A stretch of 64,000 nt of DNA from Anoplolepis gracilipes (GCF_047496725.1 NC_132972.1:12787001-12851000); one strand, 5' to 3'. Counted from the first letter of the stretch, positions 13,400 through 28,007 are shown. Notes: a model not told the origin generated them from the sequence alone. Program-made: numbers and translations.

Positions 13400-15120
13400 T
13401 GAATCGAATTTCTAGGGAAGACGAAGACATGGGAAGCGTGTGACGGGAACACAATATGTGGGAAAGCTAAGGAGGCTCGTGTATACGCGCGACGTCGATA
13501 AGAACTTTGTCCCTAGCCTATGACCTCTTCGCACGGCGCCACGCACGCGGATGGACGTAATGCATTTTGGACGTGGGCGATTTGAGGCAGACGCAGGATA
13601 ATGAGTTCCTGGACTGCGGCTTATATTGGCATGCGACTTATAAGGATGCGCGCCAATCGGGGAGTAGTAATAGTAGGCGCAAGATCGATGCACATCCCCG
13701 TGAATAGACGATCCCCGCGCGCTCAGCTATTATTCGTAAATCGTGATCCGGGGTCAGGCTCCCGCCGACAGACTACACTCTGTTACTCCAGGGTCCGGGA
13801 GATGGCAATAAGGCATTTTGAGAAAGAACCCTTGCCCCCTATCATTCCCCACGAGATCGGCCGTCCATGACGACGTAGGATGAACGTAATGATGCTCGTC
13901 GACGTATCGTGCTAATGTAACGGTACGCTGTCGTTACTCAGGATATATATTCGTCTAATTTTTGCGTCCATAGAATCTATACATATATATGTCATACAAA
14001 TGCTAATACAAATGATAATAGCGCTTCGCTCGCAAATTATTATCGCAATATGGAACTTCAAGTGCAACGCGATACTTGGAATTCAATTTAACGAAACTTT
14101 CAGATAAAATAATCAGTCGTATTCATTTCTCTCGGCTTTACGGCTGACTTTTCTTTTCCGATAATTTATGGTATATATCTTTTCTTGTCCATTGTCATAT
14201 TTTAATATTAAATATCTCAATAACCGTCAAGTATTAATTTCAGTGAAATTTTTATTTAAAAAAGCCACTTTATGCTGGTTTAAAAGTATAATTACATATC
14301 TAGAAATGAAAATGGAAATGGAAAATGGATATCTCATTCAGGTACGTAATGTACATTTCTACTATTCTGCTTCTACAAGTATATGATCAAAAGTATATAT
14401 AAGTATGTGTTCATACGTAGTATCTAGTTAATGTAACTACTATGCAGAAATAAAAAAAGAGTAACATAAGTATGTATTCGCAGAACGGTTCTGTTCACTC
14501 ATTACAATCGCTCGCGCGATTCTACCCTTGATTTATTCTCGACGTAATTTCAAACGACGCACCGTGTCAATTGCATTCGGTATCTCGATTAGACGTCATT
14601 TAAAATTGAATATCAAAGCAATAGGAGACACGTACGACATGTAACTTAACGACCAAGTTATATTGCAGGGTCAAGTTGCGGTGGAAACACATTTGTACAG
14701 CTGCTCCATATGGTAGATCCTTTTACGCGCGCAAGACGATGTAATAAGCAGTAACGACTCGTCAGCTATTTTTACGGACGATCGACAGGGTTTCGGATTT
14801 TATTGCATATGTGCAGCGGCACAGCGTTCATACGATAGGCTGTAAATCTTGGACCTGAAAAGTACGCGAGCGGAGCGTAATTCCACCACACGATACCGAA
14901 CCCACCTACCTAGCGACCCAGCTACCTACCTACGCGAAGAGTGCACGCCACCGCGGTGCATCACGTGCACACGTTCGCGTTGCACGTGCATACGTCCCGC
15001 GCGCGCGCGCGCACGCTATCCCGACTTGGCTGCCTCCGCTCTTGCTTCATATAACTCTAGCACGCCATACTCCGGTACACTTTATCTCCGGTTATCTTCA
15101 CCGCGGTGAAGAATCGTAAA
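13400..15120. other. Two CpG-rich patches around an AT-rich middle
   Basis: Patches at about 13400-13930 and 14480-15120 hold no recognisable protein. The second has a dense group of palindromic motifs (14949-15108). Confidence 0.45.
14949..15108. promoter_or_regulatory. Cluster of CACGTG and CACCGCGGTG palindromes
   Basis: CACCGCGGTG occurs at 14949-14958 and again at 15099-15108. CACGTG E-boxes are at 14962-14967 and 14984-14989, 22 bp apart. A CG dinucleotide run lies at 14999-15012. bHLH proteins are known to bind CACGTG; occupancy here is inference. Confidence 0.35.
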
Positions 15121-17821
15121 TTTGTACTCGAAGGTAAAGTTACGCGCACTTTTCGTATAGTACTATAGCCAGCTGGCCGACCGGTCGCATGATTTACACG
15201 ATTCCTCGCACCTTAAAGAAGGAATAAATTACATTCACCGGGCACATTCCATTCACTGTATTTTTTCTTTCCTTCTCGATCCGCGACACGCCATCGAATT
15301 TAAATTCGTACACATAACATGCAGTTCAAAATTCAGAATAGAATTTAGCAAAGAAAATGAACAAATGCAATTGACAAGTCTTCAACTTTTTGTTTGAGAG
15401 CATTATTATTTAAGAAATATAACATTTTATACATACATTAGCATTATTTCTTAAAACTCACTACTTTATAAAAAAAATTAAATTAAATTATTTTAATTAT
15501 CCACATGATATATTGAATATTAATCATATCTATTATTTTCGTCTTAATTTGACTACTATCTTAAATCAGTAATTTTAAACTCGCGTCTATACATACTGAT
15601 TTACAATTATATTTTTAATATAATTTTTAATAAGAAAAATTTGAAATAATACGTGATTATATTACGATACGAAGTATCGCTTCAGAGGATCTAAATTACG
15701 TATCATGCTTGCTGACAGTTTCTGCTTGCTTTGAACGAAGTCATCGACATCGCGAAGGCGTCCATCTCGCGGCATTACCTTTTACGTCCGCTGGTAAACT
15801 TGTCCAGGCGCACGTAACCACCTACGTGCCGCGTCATCCGCTTCCGATCGTGGTGTTTTTGCCCAAGTGAATTGAGTTACCTTACGATTATCACGTACGG
15901 ATATATTCCATGTATGTATCGGTTTAATTTCCGGCTGGAACGATAAGACGATATCGCCACGTTTACAAGCAAACCGATTAAATACAAAAAAAATATAGAC
16001 ACAACAAAAAAGGGAAGACAAAAGGAAGGAGAGATAGATCGTCCGATTTATATAAAGATTAGGAAAACAGAAGAAAGTTATCAAAAATAATTCTCGCCGA
16101 CAATATGTTATCGATGCACTCTACCGTGGAGGACACATATTTATATTCAGCAGAAAGAAATAACACGAATATTTCAGAGCACTGATGCGTGGATTAAGCG
16201 AGTTCTTAATTAATCGTCGCGTAACCGATAATCAAGCAATTATAAATATACAACTAATGACTTTAGATCAGATAATCATTAACGTTCCTGTGTCACGCGA
16301 AAATTGCTAATACTATAAAAAAGTAATGAAGTGATCGGTCATGCTACAAGAACTTAATAATCTTTTTGTGCCTTTAATATATGCGTATATTCTAAATTTT
16401 TATTTTACTGTTTTTTTTTTGTCTGCCGGCTTGTAGTAATTAGAGCGTAACGCTATTCACGACAAATACAATATTTCACGCATGATGCTGGGTAAAGTTG
16501 ATAAATTAGTTTGAAGCAGGTTTACTTCGGATATTAAAACTGGATCCTTGAGCGTAAAAAAGACCTCTTAAAAAAGAAATGTTATTACATTATTTTCAAT
16601 TTTTATTTCTTCTAATAATCGATTTATTTAATACCGATACTGCAATGGCCACACACATATAATGTTTAATTGAATAAAAATACCGATAATAAATTTTTTA
16701 TGATCAACAGTATAGACCGCATATACTGGCATGTCGGCAAATGTCAAGGTTTCTTTCGCGACTTTCTGGTGACTTGCCGGTGGCGCAGACGCCCTCGAAC
16801 ACCGTCAAGGAAAAACGACAGTATTACAATTAGCTTTGCAAATATTATTCCACGATCGGTACCTTTTTCTCGGCGCGCCAAGGTTTCCGCGAACAAAGAG
16901 TTAAAAATGCCGCGGTCGAGGTCCCGTCGTTCGATTTCGCGCTAACGCCATTTCAGTTGGTAAAAAGAAAAAAATCGGGCTACCTCTCGCCGAGGAAAGA
17001 CCGCTTGCACATCGCCGCTTCGTATCATCGCTAAAAGAGTTTATTGGCGTGAGAGCAGTCAGCTGCAGGTTGCACTTGCAGCTGCGGCGCCAAACACGAC
17101 GGCAGCCACTTGCTATTGGCTGTCGTCTGACACGAGAAATAAGTCCACCGCCCGTTTATTGGAAACGGTTCTGTTTATTTTATTACTTCTTCCCGTCTCC
17201 GCGCACCACACGCTCGTGTCTCGAACAGTTATCGATTGGACATATTGCAACTCTGATCGCGTTTCCGATTGATTTCTCGTTATTGGATGCTCCTGCATAT
17301 CATAATAATATATATATAATCTATAAGTATCAAATCTGTATATTTAATTAAACATTTGAAAAGGAAATTAAATAAATCTCTTATTTACTAAAAAGAAAAT
17401 TTGAGAAAATTTGAATATTTTACTTTTTAAAAGAGAATAAGATTTTAAAATATATCAAATTTACGGATTAAAAAATGAATATTTTAAGATTATAAAATGA
17501 CATAAAAATCACTTAAATAAATGTTTTTTATGTTTCGAAATAGATTTAAGTCCACATGCTATCAGCTAAGTGCATATCGTACGCATTATCAATAAGCATT
17601 ACAAACATGTATCTTTGTTTAAGCAAGAGTATTTATCTTGTTTTTTATTAAATTTGTCTTATGGTAAAAATGTACAGATATACTTTTACGTTTACTTTTC
17701 CACTTTAGTAGTTTAAAAATTTAATTTTTCTAAAATCCTATAATATGCTCCATGATAAGTAATTTTCTAATTATTACTTATTTTAATTTATTGTAAAGGA
17801 AAAACACATTTCCTATTCTAT

Positions 17822-17856
17822 ACAGGATGTTGCCGTACAACAGGATGTTATCGTAC
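17822..17856 (+). repeat. Two tandem copies of ACAGGATGTTGCCGTAC-like unit
   Basis: A 17-18 bp unit is repeated directly with two substitutions, in otherwise AT-rich DNA. Confidence 0.85.
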
Positions 17857-18051
17857 ATAATTCGCTATAATTAGCTTTATCGATAGAACGACGACTTCTT
17901 CGATCGTTTTGCATACATAGCAGTTTTATCTAACGTGATGACGAGCGGATTGGCTAGCGGCGCATTAATACCTATGGTTCATACCTTCTAGTCACTTCCT
18001 TTCTGACTCCGATTTCCTGCTTTAGATTGCAATTTGCAATTCAAGAATTTC

Positions 18052-18069
18052 TATATATATATATATATA
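18052..18069 (+). repeat. (TA)9 microsatellite
   Basis: It is a pure TA run in AT-rich gene-free DNA. Confidence 0.9.
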
Positions 18070-21000
18070 ATACGCTTGTAATACTTATGTAATAATATTA
18101 AATGTCAATCATTTTGCGATTTGCTCAAATTATTTGCTCTTTAACTTTGAAGCAATACATTCACATTCTTTATTTAATATTAAACTTAAAATTATGTGAA
18201 ACTTGAAATTATATATTCATATAAACACCTGAAATTATATATAATCTGTGTAATTTTCTTAAAATAAATTATATATAATATAATAAAAATCCGATGATAA
18301 AAATATAATATAATACAATTATGGACTTTTTAAATACATTTTAAAAATAAATACTTGTTTACAGTCTTTACTGAAAGTCTGATAAGTGAACAAGGCTCTC
18401 TATAGAATACATTATTAAAAATATTCACTTAAGATTTATAATTAAGATAATCTTTATTGAACAAACAACTTGAAGAACTTCTAGGATGTGTATATATGTA
18501 TATGTAGTATATGTTTTTCAAAGATATCTTTTGATGATAGATAGAGAATTGCCTAAGAGAATAAATTTTATGCACCTGTTTCTCGTACATTGCTATTTAT
18601 TATGTACATCATAATGCTTTTAAAAATTTCAAGAAATAAAAATGGCAAAAAATATGTAGAGAATAGAATAGATAACTCTAGTTTGATAACATGTCGCTAA
18701 CACATAATAGAGTACCCTTCTCAGATCGACATATCATTCATAATCAGCTTGTTAAATCAGATGCAAGAACACAATGATTCTATGATCGCAGCTGCAGGAT
18801 ATACCGTCCGTCAACGCGTGGCGAAATATTTCGCAGCGATCAGATCGATCGGTCGATCAATCGTAACTGAGAGAAAAAGTCGACTGTGGAGATCCGGGGA
18901 ACGATCTCATCGGCGTGTCCCAAGAGAGAAAAGAGCGAGAGGAGAGATGAACGTTACGGCGAAGATAGGGAGACGTAATAGATTACACCGAACGTGCTAC
19001 CCATATTAATAAACTAGTTTTTATCGGGACATATATATACATTCACCATCGCGGTCGTTCGCTTATTACCATAAAGAAGACCGCCAGCTACTGAAAATGC
19101 AGTTCGCCCGTTAGTTCCCGCTGCGACTGGCGTCGCCAATGCCACCGTTGCCGTCGTGCAGTCACCACGACTGAACTAATTAGATAGCGCGGAGGTTACC
19201 AAGGTCGTAACGAGCAAGTCGCACTCTTTCCTTTTTCATCAGCAGCGATCCGCTGTCGCCGATTGGGAAAAACGAATGCTAAAGTCAAAACGATTATTAT
19301 TAATCACGATGATTAAACTATTTTCGTCGCGCGGTTGGCAAGGATGGAGAGATCCTGCAGAGAGTCATGACTGTATGTACAAAAAGTACAATAAATCATT
19401 GATCGAATTATTTTTAATGTCTGGGATACTTGTAATTCTGCATGTCTGTCTCGACTATATTTTTCTAAAAATTAAAATAGGTTAAAATAAAAATAGATTT
19501 ATATGTTAAAGAAATAATATAATAATATAAATAATATTCGCATTCAATTGCAGGAACAATACTCAAATAATTTCATATAATTTCTTACATAATTGAATAA
19601 CTTGTATATATGTATTTGAAATAATTGCGATAGATGTTGAAACTTCTAACAATTTTTTAACAAAGCGTTTTTAATAAATGATACACGCGAATAAATGCAA
19701 AAAAAATGTGAAGAAAAGGGGACGGGTGTTAGAGAGATGGGCGAAAAGCTATGCACGACCGGAACGCACGCTAGCCGACTGTCATAGGTGATTACATCAA
19801 TCCGGTCCGTCAAGGCAGCTGGCAATTGTACGGTACCACGAGGTAAAAAGACAGCACGGTACGCTTAGCATTGTTCTCAAATTATGGCCTTGGCGTAATC
19901 ATTCACAGAGACGTGCTCGCGATTTTATTAGTCTCGTAAAATCCGTTAGGGGCACACAAAAAAAAAAGATAAACATTGCATAAGAATCTTTTCACTATAA
20001 AATTCTTTTACGATTCTTTTCAAGTTATATCTTAAAGATAGGGTTTATACAAAGTTACAAAAAAACGTTCACAATTTTATTAGTCCATACCTCTAGTGTC
20101 GCGACTTATTGGCGACGAACTGAGCAGTGACCTTTCTGTGTAAATTTCTTTCTCTGGACAAATCAGAACGTTCCTTCGGTACAAATAAGTTTTGTTAAGA
20201 ATACGATGAACAAAAGTGAAAAAGCGAACGAATTGGCCAATAATTGCCAATGATTTGCTAATGCGTTTTCGATGTACATTCGCTTTGTAATCGACGCGCG
20301 CTCAACCTTGGACAGACCATTCCGAGACTAAAGTTTGCGTAAAACCGATCACTCTGTTTCGAAAGTCAATCTTGTTCTTTGGAGAACATCTCTAACGACG
20401 TAACTCACAGGATATAAATTTACATTTTGTCGATAAAGTTTATGCTTGGCAAAGATTTCTTGTGCTTGAAAAATTTCTCTTCTTCATATCTCCGTTTAAT
20501 ATTTTATCTCATTTTTATATTTTTCTCGATAGCATAACTGATTGTTACAGCCAGTTTTATCGGATACATACACGATTTCATTGTTTCATAAAATCTAATA
20601 TCAGCTTTATAAATAGATAAGAATAGTACATATATTACAAATATACAATATATTTTTTGTCTACATATTTTATCGCACCTTAATTTTGTTTTTAAAGCCC
20701 AAGATAAATATCTAAGAAGGTAAAGGTAATTTAAAAGATTATTCCAAAGTTGAACTTTTGCTGAAGTTTATACTTAGACGACCAAACTTTATAGCTACAC
20801 AAAAAATTGGAAAAAGTCGTAATAGTTAAACTTTTTTGTACCAGCTCGATCTTTTCATCTTAATAATTAAAGAAGTATTAGAGTATTAAAAGAAACCATT
20901 ATGTTTAATACGGCATAAAATTTATTTTTAGAATTTGATTTTGATGAACAAAGCAGAAAATAAATTCATTTTTAAAAAAGAACATGAAAAATATTTTTTA

Positions 21001-21244
21001 TTTAAGGTGTTATAATTTGTTTGAGTAAATGTAAATAATTAAAACATAGGATAATTATATAAATTATTTATTTTAAAAAAATGAAATTTTGTTGATAGAA
21101 ATCATTCTATACAATATGTAAAACTGGGTTTCTGAATTTATCTGTTTTCATCAGCTCGTGTCGTCTAACTAATGCTTTGTAAATGAAAAGCTACACATAT
21201 TTATATGAACGTGAGTTACAAAAAAAACATACATATAATTTCTC

Positions 21245-21280
21245 TCTTGCTTTTGATATTTATAAACATCAAAAGCAAGA
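21245..21280. repeat. Perfect 13-bp stem hairpin
   Basis: TCTTGCTTTTGAT at 21245-21257 pairs with its exact reverse complement at 21268-21280 across a 10-bp loop. Confidence 0.85.
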
Positions 21281-21504
21281 TTGTTATAAATTTAAAAAAT
21301 TTTTCGATTAAAAGAATTCAAGATCAGATCTAAACTATCAAAGAATATTTTTTAATAGAATTTTTCTTTATTACGGAAAATTATTATTCTGTAGAAGTAA
21401 TAAAAATAAATATTAAATTTCTAAAATATGAAAGAAATCATGAACAAAAATATTGTAAGCTTTAGAGGAATAAAAACTAATTGATTAAAAAGCCAACAGG
21501 CGGA

Positions 21505-21789
21505 ATGCGTTTCAAGCTTTTTATAATAAAAAATATAGAGAATGGAGACGCGTTTGAAAAATCGAAGAGACCAGAACGAAAGGAGAATCGGCTACGAGAG
21601 ACTGCCAATCGGTTGAGGAACTTAGTCAAGGACAGACAACGTAGGCGGATAACGACAGGATGGACAAAGTATCTCTCTCGGGGATACGGTGACGCACTCA
21701 GTGTGAAGAGCAAAAATCGGGAACACGATATTCCACTCGGCGCGCGCGCGCGCTGGACCGTGCGAGTTAAGAAATTGAAATCGATTTGA
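21505..21789 (+). CDS. Unrecognised 94-codon reading frame in an isolated GC-rich patch
   Basis: ATG 21505 to TGA 21787-21789. The product is basic with a helical stretch rich in Arg/Leu (ENRLRETANRLRNLVKDRQ). GC content rises sharply over just this stretch compared with the AT-rich DNA on both sides. No family is recognised, and no good splice sites or leader are evident. It may be a conserved noncoding patch or an old element fragment. Confidence 0.15.
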   Translation: MRFKLFIIKNIENGDAFEKSKRPERKENRLRETANRLRNLVKDRQRRRITTGWTKYLSRGYGDALSVKSKNREHDIPLGARARWTVRVKKLKSI

Positions 21790-22379
21790 TGTAGATATTT
21801 CGCTCTGATAAAGCGGCTACTACAAACGAAAGGAAAGACACTACAAGCGATTCTAAAAAAACATAGTGCAAGTAGATATGTATTAAGATATATTTAAAAT
21901 TGACAAATATACTGTAATAATTCAATTACTAATGAAAGAAAAATTATATACAATTACAAACGATTTTGATCAAAATATGTTAGCAATTTCTTTTTTTAAT
22001 CTTTTTAAAATCAAAAACATTTTTTTCAAAATGCTATATTTTTTACGGCTTTGACGAACAAAATTACAAAGTACTGTATTTAATCATTTCTTATATTAAA
22101 AATTTAGTTTTTCGAAAGGATGTCAAGAGAGAAAGAGAGAGTGCACATGAATTACAATTTAAAGAATGAGTTGATCCGGTTGCCATTTAAAAGCCAGAAA
22201 TTTAATTTTTGAAATTTGTATTCTTCGGTGGTAGATGTTAAAATGATTTAACTACGATTTGCGAATCAACAACCGAGAAAACGTTTTCGGAATATTGAAT
22301 AGTGAAGACTGAAAAAATAAAAACAACATTTAATATAAATGGAATTAATATTCTGAGGCTTCATCTCCGAAATCTCCGA

Positions 22380-23930
22380 TTCACAGTCAACGTGCTGCAC
22401 GTGCGCAAACATAGTCTAACATACCAATGAGCTATATAAACGCAAGCATTCGCGTATGTGTCCTGAAACCGCGAAGCGGTGCTTCCTTAACATTCACGTC
22501 TGCGCTCTAACGCTCGAGACACTTAACTGTTTCTCGTTAAAATTATCGGAAACGACGTCGTAAAATTCTAAGCCTCGTCAAGTTACCGTTCTCGTCACGG
22601 GGCGCGGAGCACCGACAAGCAACGACGAGTAAATTGTCGCGGTCACGGGACGAGCTATAAGGAGAGAACCGCTGCGACGCGTAAAGTTCCTACTGAGCCC
22701 AGCTTAACGACACTGCGTCAAGCAGCGGCGGGGTCTTAACGGTCTTTATTATTCTCGCCTAACTACATGGGCCACTGCGGAAAATTACTAGCTATTCTCG
22801 GTCTATGCGCGCAATTATGGCATTGTGAAATCGTGTGACCAAAATATCCAAAGATATAATGTTACAAAACTTTAAGAAAGATAATTAAAAATTTACACGC
22901 GCGTAAAACGTAAAGCAATAAATTTGCAGGCATTTATTTCAATATCGGTCTCAAGATCCTTTTTGGAGAAAAAAAAGTCTACAAAAAATATGCATATCCG
23001 AGAAATCCAATAATAATATAATTCAAGAAACGCTCGCGCGATTTTTTTTTGACATCATGTTCGATCGAAGAGGACAGCTGTCGCTACTGTCTTTTCCATC
23101 TGATAAGTAGTTGTTAAATTAAAATCGCCAGTGTCGCAGAATAAAAACAATAATAATAATAATAATAACATTTTGTTTATTATTACCAAACCGACTATTC
23201 GAATAATTCTTGACCGCTCATCAAAATCACGATGTGTACATATATAATCCGACTCGCTGATTGCCAATCGGCCAAGATATCCGCGTATCATTTTAAGACG
23301 ATGTTGTTCTCCACATTTACGAAGTACCGTGCACGTTACGCTGTCATTCGATTCGCCAGGCCCGAACGACACGCATGTCGTCCGGAGTGCGTACGGCGCG
23401 TGGGCCGGTTAATTGAGTAATGAAATGCTCGCGTGCACAACGTATATGGCATATATCGCCCCGAGCAACGACGACGACGGCGACGGCAACGACTACGGCC
23501 AAGGGCCATAAGGGCAGCCCTGCCGTGAGGAGAAACGAGCGGATCATCGCGCGTCGTGTATCGATTTAAGCGCGACCGGATGGATTCAATAACTCTTCCA
23601 TCGAGAACGGCCGAGCCAAGGTATTCCGGTTAAAACGTGCGTGGCAACCGATATTTATCCATCTCATTATCGGCGGAATTTATGTTACGATGCACGGCGG
23701 ACCGAGAGACTTCTTTTCTTTTTCTTTTCCAGTTTCCTCCTGCCGCCATTAGAACGCGAGCGAGCGTTCGTCAATTATCAGAATTATTCGCGGACGGACC
23801 ATATCAGATTTGTATCTTTCTCGTGTATCTGGCGGATATAAACAGACCACTTTAACGAGCCACATAAGTGTGCCGCGAACTTTTTCAACTAGACTCGTCG
23901 CAGCATCCAAACGATCGATACTACCGTTAA
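22380..23930. other. CpG-rich patches with a weak TATA candidate
   Basis: TATATAAA at 22433-22440 follows a CACGTG at about 22398. No good initiator lies at the expected distance. The 23220-23870 patch has frames open on both strands without a recognisable product. Confidence 0.4.
23149..23168 (+). repeat. (AAT)6 microsatellite
   Basis: AAT units run at the border of an AT-rich segment and the CpG-rich patch at 23.2-23.9 kb. Confidence 0.9.
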
Positions 23931-26150
23931 CCCTTTAATACCTAGCGTGACCAGTCTGCAGGTGTTGGCTAAATGGTTTCTCTACTCATCTATATTCCCT
24001 GCGCGAAATGGATTGTGATTTTCCAGAGTATTCAAAATAGATGAATATTATTAATGATTTTCTCAATAATTTATAGATAGTTTAAGATAACGGTTCTTGA
24101 TAATATACGTGCAAAACGTCACGTTACTATTGCATCGACATATTGCAACAACTTCTTTGATAAATCAATTTTTCTTCGACGCTAATGACGAAGGAAAAGG
24201 CAGGTCTATAAATGTAAAAAGGAGCAATTTTGTAAATAAATTTTGCAATGTAAACTTTTTGATTCTCTGAAGGACGATATTTTCTCCTTGTTCAAAATTT
24301 TTGATCTATAAATAGCATTTGATAATCTCAATATTCAGATATGAATAATATGCGATTTAATAATAATAATGTTAAAACCTAATCGAATAATAATTGTAAC
24401 AAGGCTTTGTATAACATTGAGATTATTTGAGTTTTTATTTTTTTATCTTATATGCAGATGAACCAATTCAAGCTCAAGAATTTTTTAATTTTTTTTGACA
24501 CGAATTCCAAAACATTTGTAAAAATAATGTTACATCAAGCAGATACTAAATTTTTACTACAATTTAAATAATTACGAATAAGAAATGGCACTACTAACGA
24601 GTAATTATTGACTTTGCATCTGCGAAAAAATGTAAAATTATTTTACAAATTAAATAGATTTAAGCAAATTACCTAGTTTCATAATATAAGAATGCTGCTT
24701 AATATCCACAAAAGAACAGTATCAGGTAATCATGTTTAATTTAATAAATGTATATTTTAGGAAGCTCCTAATAAAATAATCTAATAAAATAATTTAAACT
24801 CCCTTTATCTTAGAAGCTATTATTTAAATATCAATAAAATTCTGCTTATCGACATTTTTTTTTAAATACATAAAACTTGAAATCTCTTACTACGTCGCAA
24901 AGACTAATCTTGCTAAAGTAATCTAATCTTACCATATGGTGTATATTTTCTTGGGAAGATTCAAAATATGCGTTTCATGACTATGATATATGAACGCATC
25001 AGTCTTATGATCCACGCAAAGAGAGATCGTCGGCATGACCGGGAGTGATAAAAACAATCATCATGGATGGCATCATGGATTTTTTCGTCAGACTCGATGA
25101 GCGCCGCACACTGACGATGCACTTACAAGATAACAAAATCGCATATCGTACACGTAACGCGTCACGCCCTGTAACGCTAATAGGCTTCGCATTTAATTAA
25201 CGCCAGAGGCTACCACGAATGACTCTGTGTAGATAATCTAAAGTGTGTTATAAGCCGTGAATCTTTTCGGGCCACGAGGGGAAACGAAAATGTCGGTTCG
25301 ACATAATTATCAAGAATATGCTTGAAATCAGACAGACTGTCGCAGAAACGATATATGCACTTACCTCGACCTTTGCATTAAATTTATAATTCTGCAATAT
25401 TTTATTATTGATTGACTATATTTATCTCTACGGCGTATAATTTACTGAATAGATTAACTAGAGATAGATTAACTAATAGAATTTTTCATTAAAATATTCT
25501 GATATGCATAGCTATATCATACTTGTATAATTGTATAATAATATCTCTCTATAAAAAACATGTTATTATTTATTTTGAATAATTTAAATAAGTATAGTTT
25601 TAAATAAGGAAAACGATAATTGTTATCAATAACATATATATGTATAATAAAAATTATTTTAATGTAATAATCTTTAAAGTACTTAATTTAAACTTATTTG
25701 TTTAAAAAAAGAGAAAAAAAAGTAGTGTTTTCTTCTATACAGATATAATAAAATTTATTTTACTAATCTAAATTTATTTTTAAAATTTATCATTATCTTA
25801 TATAACGCAATCTATCAAAGTTTTATACATGTATCATTATTGCTATTTGTTAATTATTTCTCTATTAGTCCGTTTCAACTCATTACATTAATTAAAAATA
25901 GAATTTTTCTTCCACAAAAATGTCTGAACAGTTGTATAAACAAATTAAGAGAAAAACATACTTTTTATAGTCATTACCAATTCATTACTACGAATAATAG
26001 ATTAATTTAATGCACGATTATCTATTATATAAAATATTTTGGGCAAGAGCGAAAAGAATATAATCTGCGGAATCATTTTTGATAATGTATCAAAATACTC
26101 ATTTTTCATATTTCAAAAATAGTTGATGCGGACAACATAATAATTGAAAC
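23931..26150. other. AT-rich gene-free DNA
   Basis: Nothing recognisable is present. A good minus-strand donor sequence (CGAG|GTAAGT on that strand) lies at about 25363-25372 but has no open frame before it. Confidence 0.5.
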
Positions 26151-26473
26151 AATCTTCGTCGGCAGTCATTATCTACACACTGGCAGAGACAAGCAATACA
26201 AAGTTAAGTACTCGGCAAGCGCTAGGTCGACGGACGATTCGCTGATATCGTGATGCTGACTATAAAGTCCGCGGGCGAACTTACATATATTATTAGCTCG
26301 GCGAGAGGAGACCGTATAAACGTATCCACAGGTGACGTCCCGACATCCCGATGCTCCGGGCGTACATGAACTCTGTACTTTAATGGGCTCGTTTCGTTCC
26401 CCTCTCATTCTGCAGCCTGGCAAACTCTCGCGTTTTTCTCGCCTTTCACCATCGCCTCTTTCGCGTCTCCTTT

Positions 26474-26492
26474 TCTCTCTCTCTCTCTCTCT
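26474..26492 (+). repeat. (TC)9 microsatellite
   Basis: It is a TC run inside a broader pyrimidine-rich tract, 26438-26515. Confidence 0.9.
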
Positions 26493-27977
26493 TCTTTTTT
26501 CTTCCCCTTCTGGAGCTTGGCTCCACAACGTATATCGAAAGGAGAGTACGCGCTGCATACAGAACGGTCTTCTGCAAATGACACTGACCGCCAAGCGAGA
26601 AGGTTATCCTCCAATTAATCGAGCACCGCCGTATACTCCGTCAGTCGCTACCCTTCGATACACGTCGAGGCGCGAAATTACTCTTCGACGGTGGATCCCC
26701 TGTGGTTATTAACGCGCCTCACCTTTCCACACCGTTTCGTTCTGCCCGTGAAATATGCAAATTTGCTACTGCTCGCATTTCTGCGATTATTACACCTGTT
26801 TTCGATAACCTTGAGACGCGATACGGATCTCAAAATTTCAAATAAATAAAAAATCGAAAAAATGTATAATCTTTATATAAATAGAAATAATAATGCAATA
26901 GTATTGTGTAAATATCGTTGATTGAGATACAAACATTTCTACAAATACAAATTCATCGAGTCAAAATTATTAATTAAAGTGATGAACTTTGTACGAAAAA
27001 AAAAACTGAAAAAACAAAGAAATTTTCTTGAAATCGAGATAAGAAAAATAAAAAGCATAGAAAATGTAAAGTTATAACATCGTACGCGCTTGGGAGCAAG
27101 AATTCAAAATTTCAGTTATTCGAGATCTAGGATCTCGCGTCACCTCGATCAGGAGTCACGTTTCGATGGGACTGGGGGAATAAGTCGTGACTGAAGCGGA
27201 GATCACGCGAGAACCATCACGATTCTCTACAAGTGCCGTCATAGAATTGGCGTATCTACTTAAGTTTTCCTCTAGGTGTTATCGCGATCGCAGTATTTCA
27301 CATTCAACATCAAGACACGAGATGGTAATCTATTATCCTTTATTAAAAGATCCACGGTACAATACAGGTATAAATATATAGAATCAAAACGCACACAGAG
27401 ATTTCAATTTTAAAAATCTTAATGTCTGATAAATCTAAATGTCACGTCGCATAAGTACGCACTTGACGAGAAAAATTTATGATGCACATGTAAAGTACAT
27501 ATTCAGAAATATATATATATATATAAAACAACATATATGAGAATTCTGAATTCTGGTTCTGAAAGACGTCACACGGCGCACATAATTGCTATGTACTCGG
27601 AGATATCGTGCTGCTACACCTTCATCATCCAGAACGAGATGGAGGAAAAAAATAGTTTGATCAACGGGTACGCGACTGCGCATATTATGACTTACGTCTA
27701 TCACGTTGAATCCTTTAGGTACATCAGCTTCACTCATATTCCCCTCGAATAACTGACGAGGTATCTAGACTCGCCCGCCCGTCCCGCGGTTGCATTCGAG
27801 AGCTGACTCGACTGCACTCGGAGAGGAGAGCGGGACAAGCCGATAATTTAGCGGTTTTGTTACTTCTGGGGTAGTACCTGCGTACGCCAGTGCACTCCCC
27901 GCGTTTTACATGCATTAAAGCCACTGTGCGCGAACCGGGGCCCTCTTCTCTCGCTCTGAACTGCAGGCCGTCAGGTC

Positions 27978-28007
27978 TGCAACCGCCTGCAACCGCCTGC
28001 AACCGCT
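27978..28007 (+). repeat. Three tandem CTGCAACCGC units
   Basis: Three perfect head-to-tail copies of a 10-bp unit lie in a CpG-rich patch. Confidence 0.95.

Larger units (their letters stand above)
15121..22380. other. Gene-free segment, AT-rich with small CpG-rich patches
   Basis: Patches occur at about 15660-15900, 16730-17290, 18770-19270 and 21530-21790. Frames in them are short and unrecognised. The rest is AT-rich. No transposon proteins are visible. Confidence 0.5.

Noticed and set aside
25363..25372. Perfect minus-strand donor sequence
   Set aside because: No open frame or promoter-like sequence precedes it on that strand; isolated donor matches are expected by chance.
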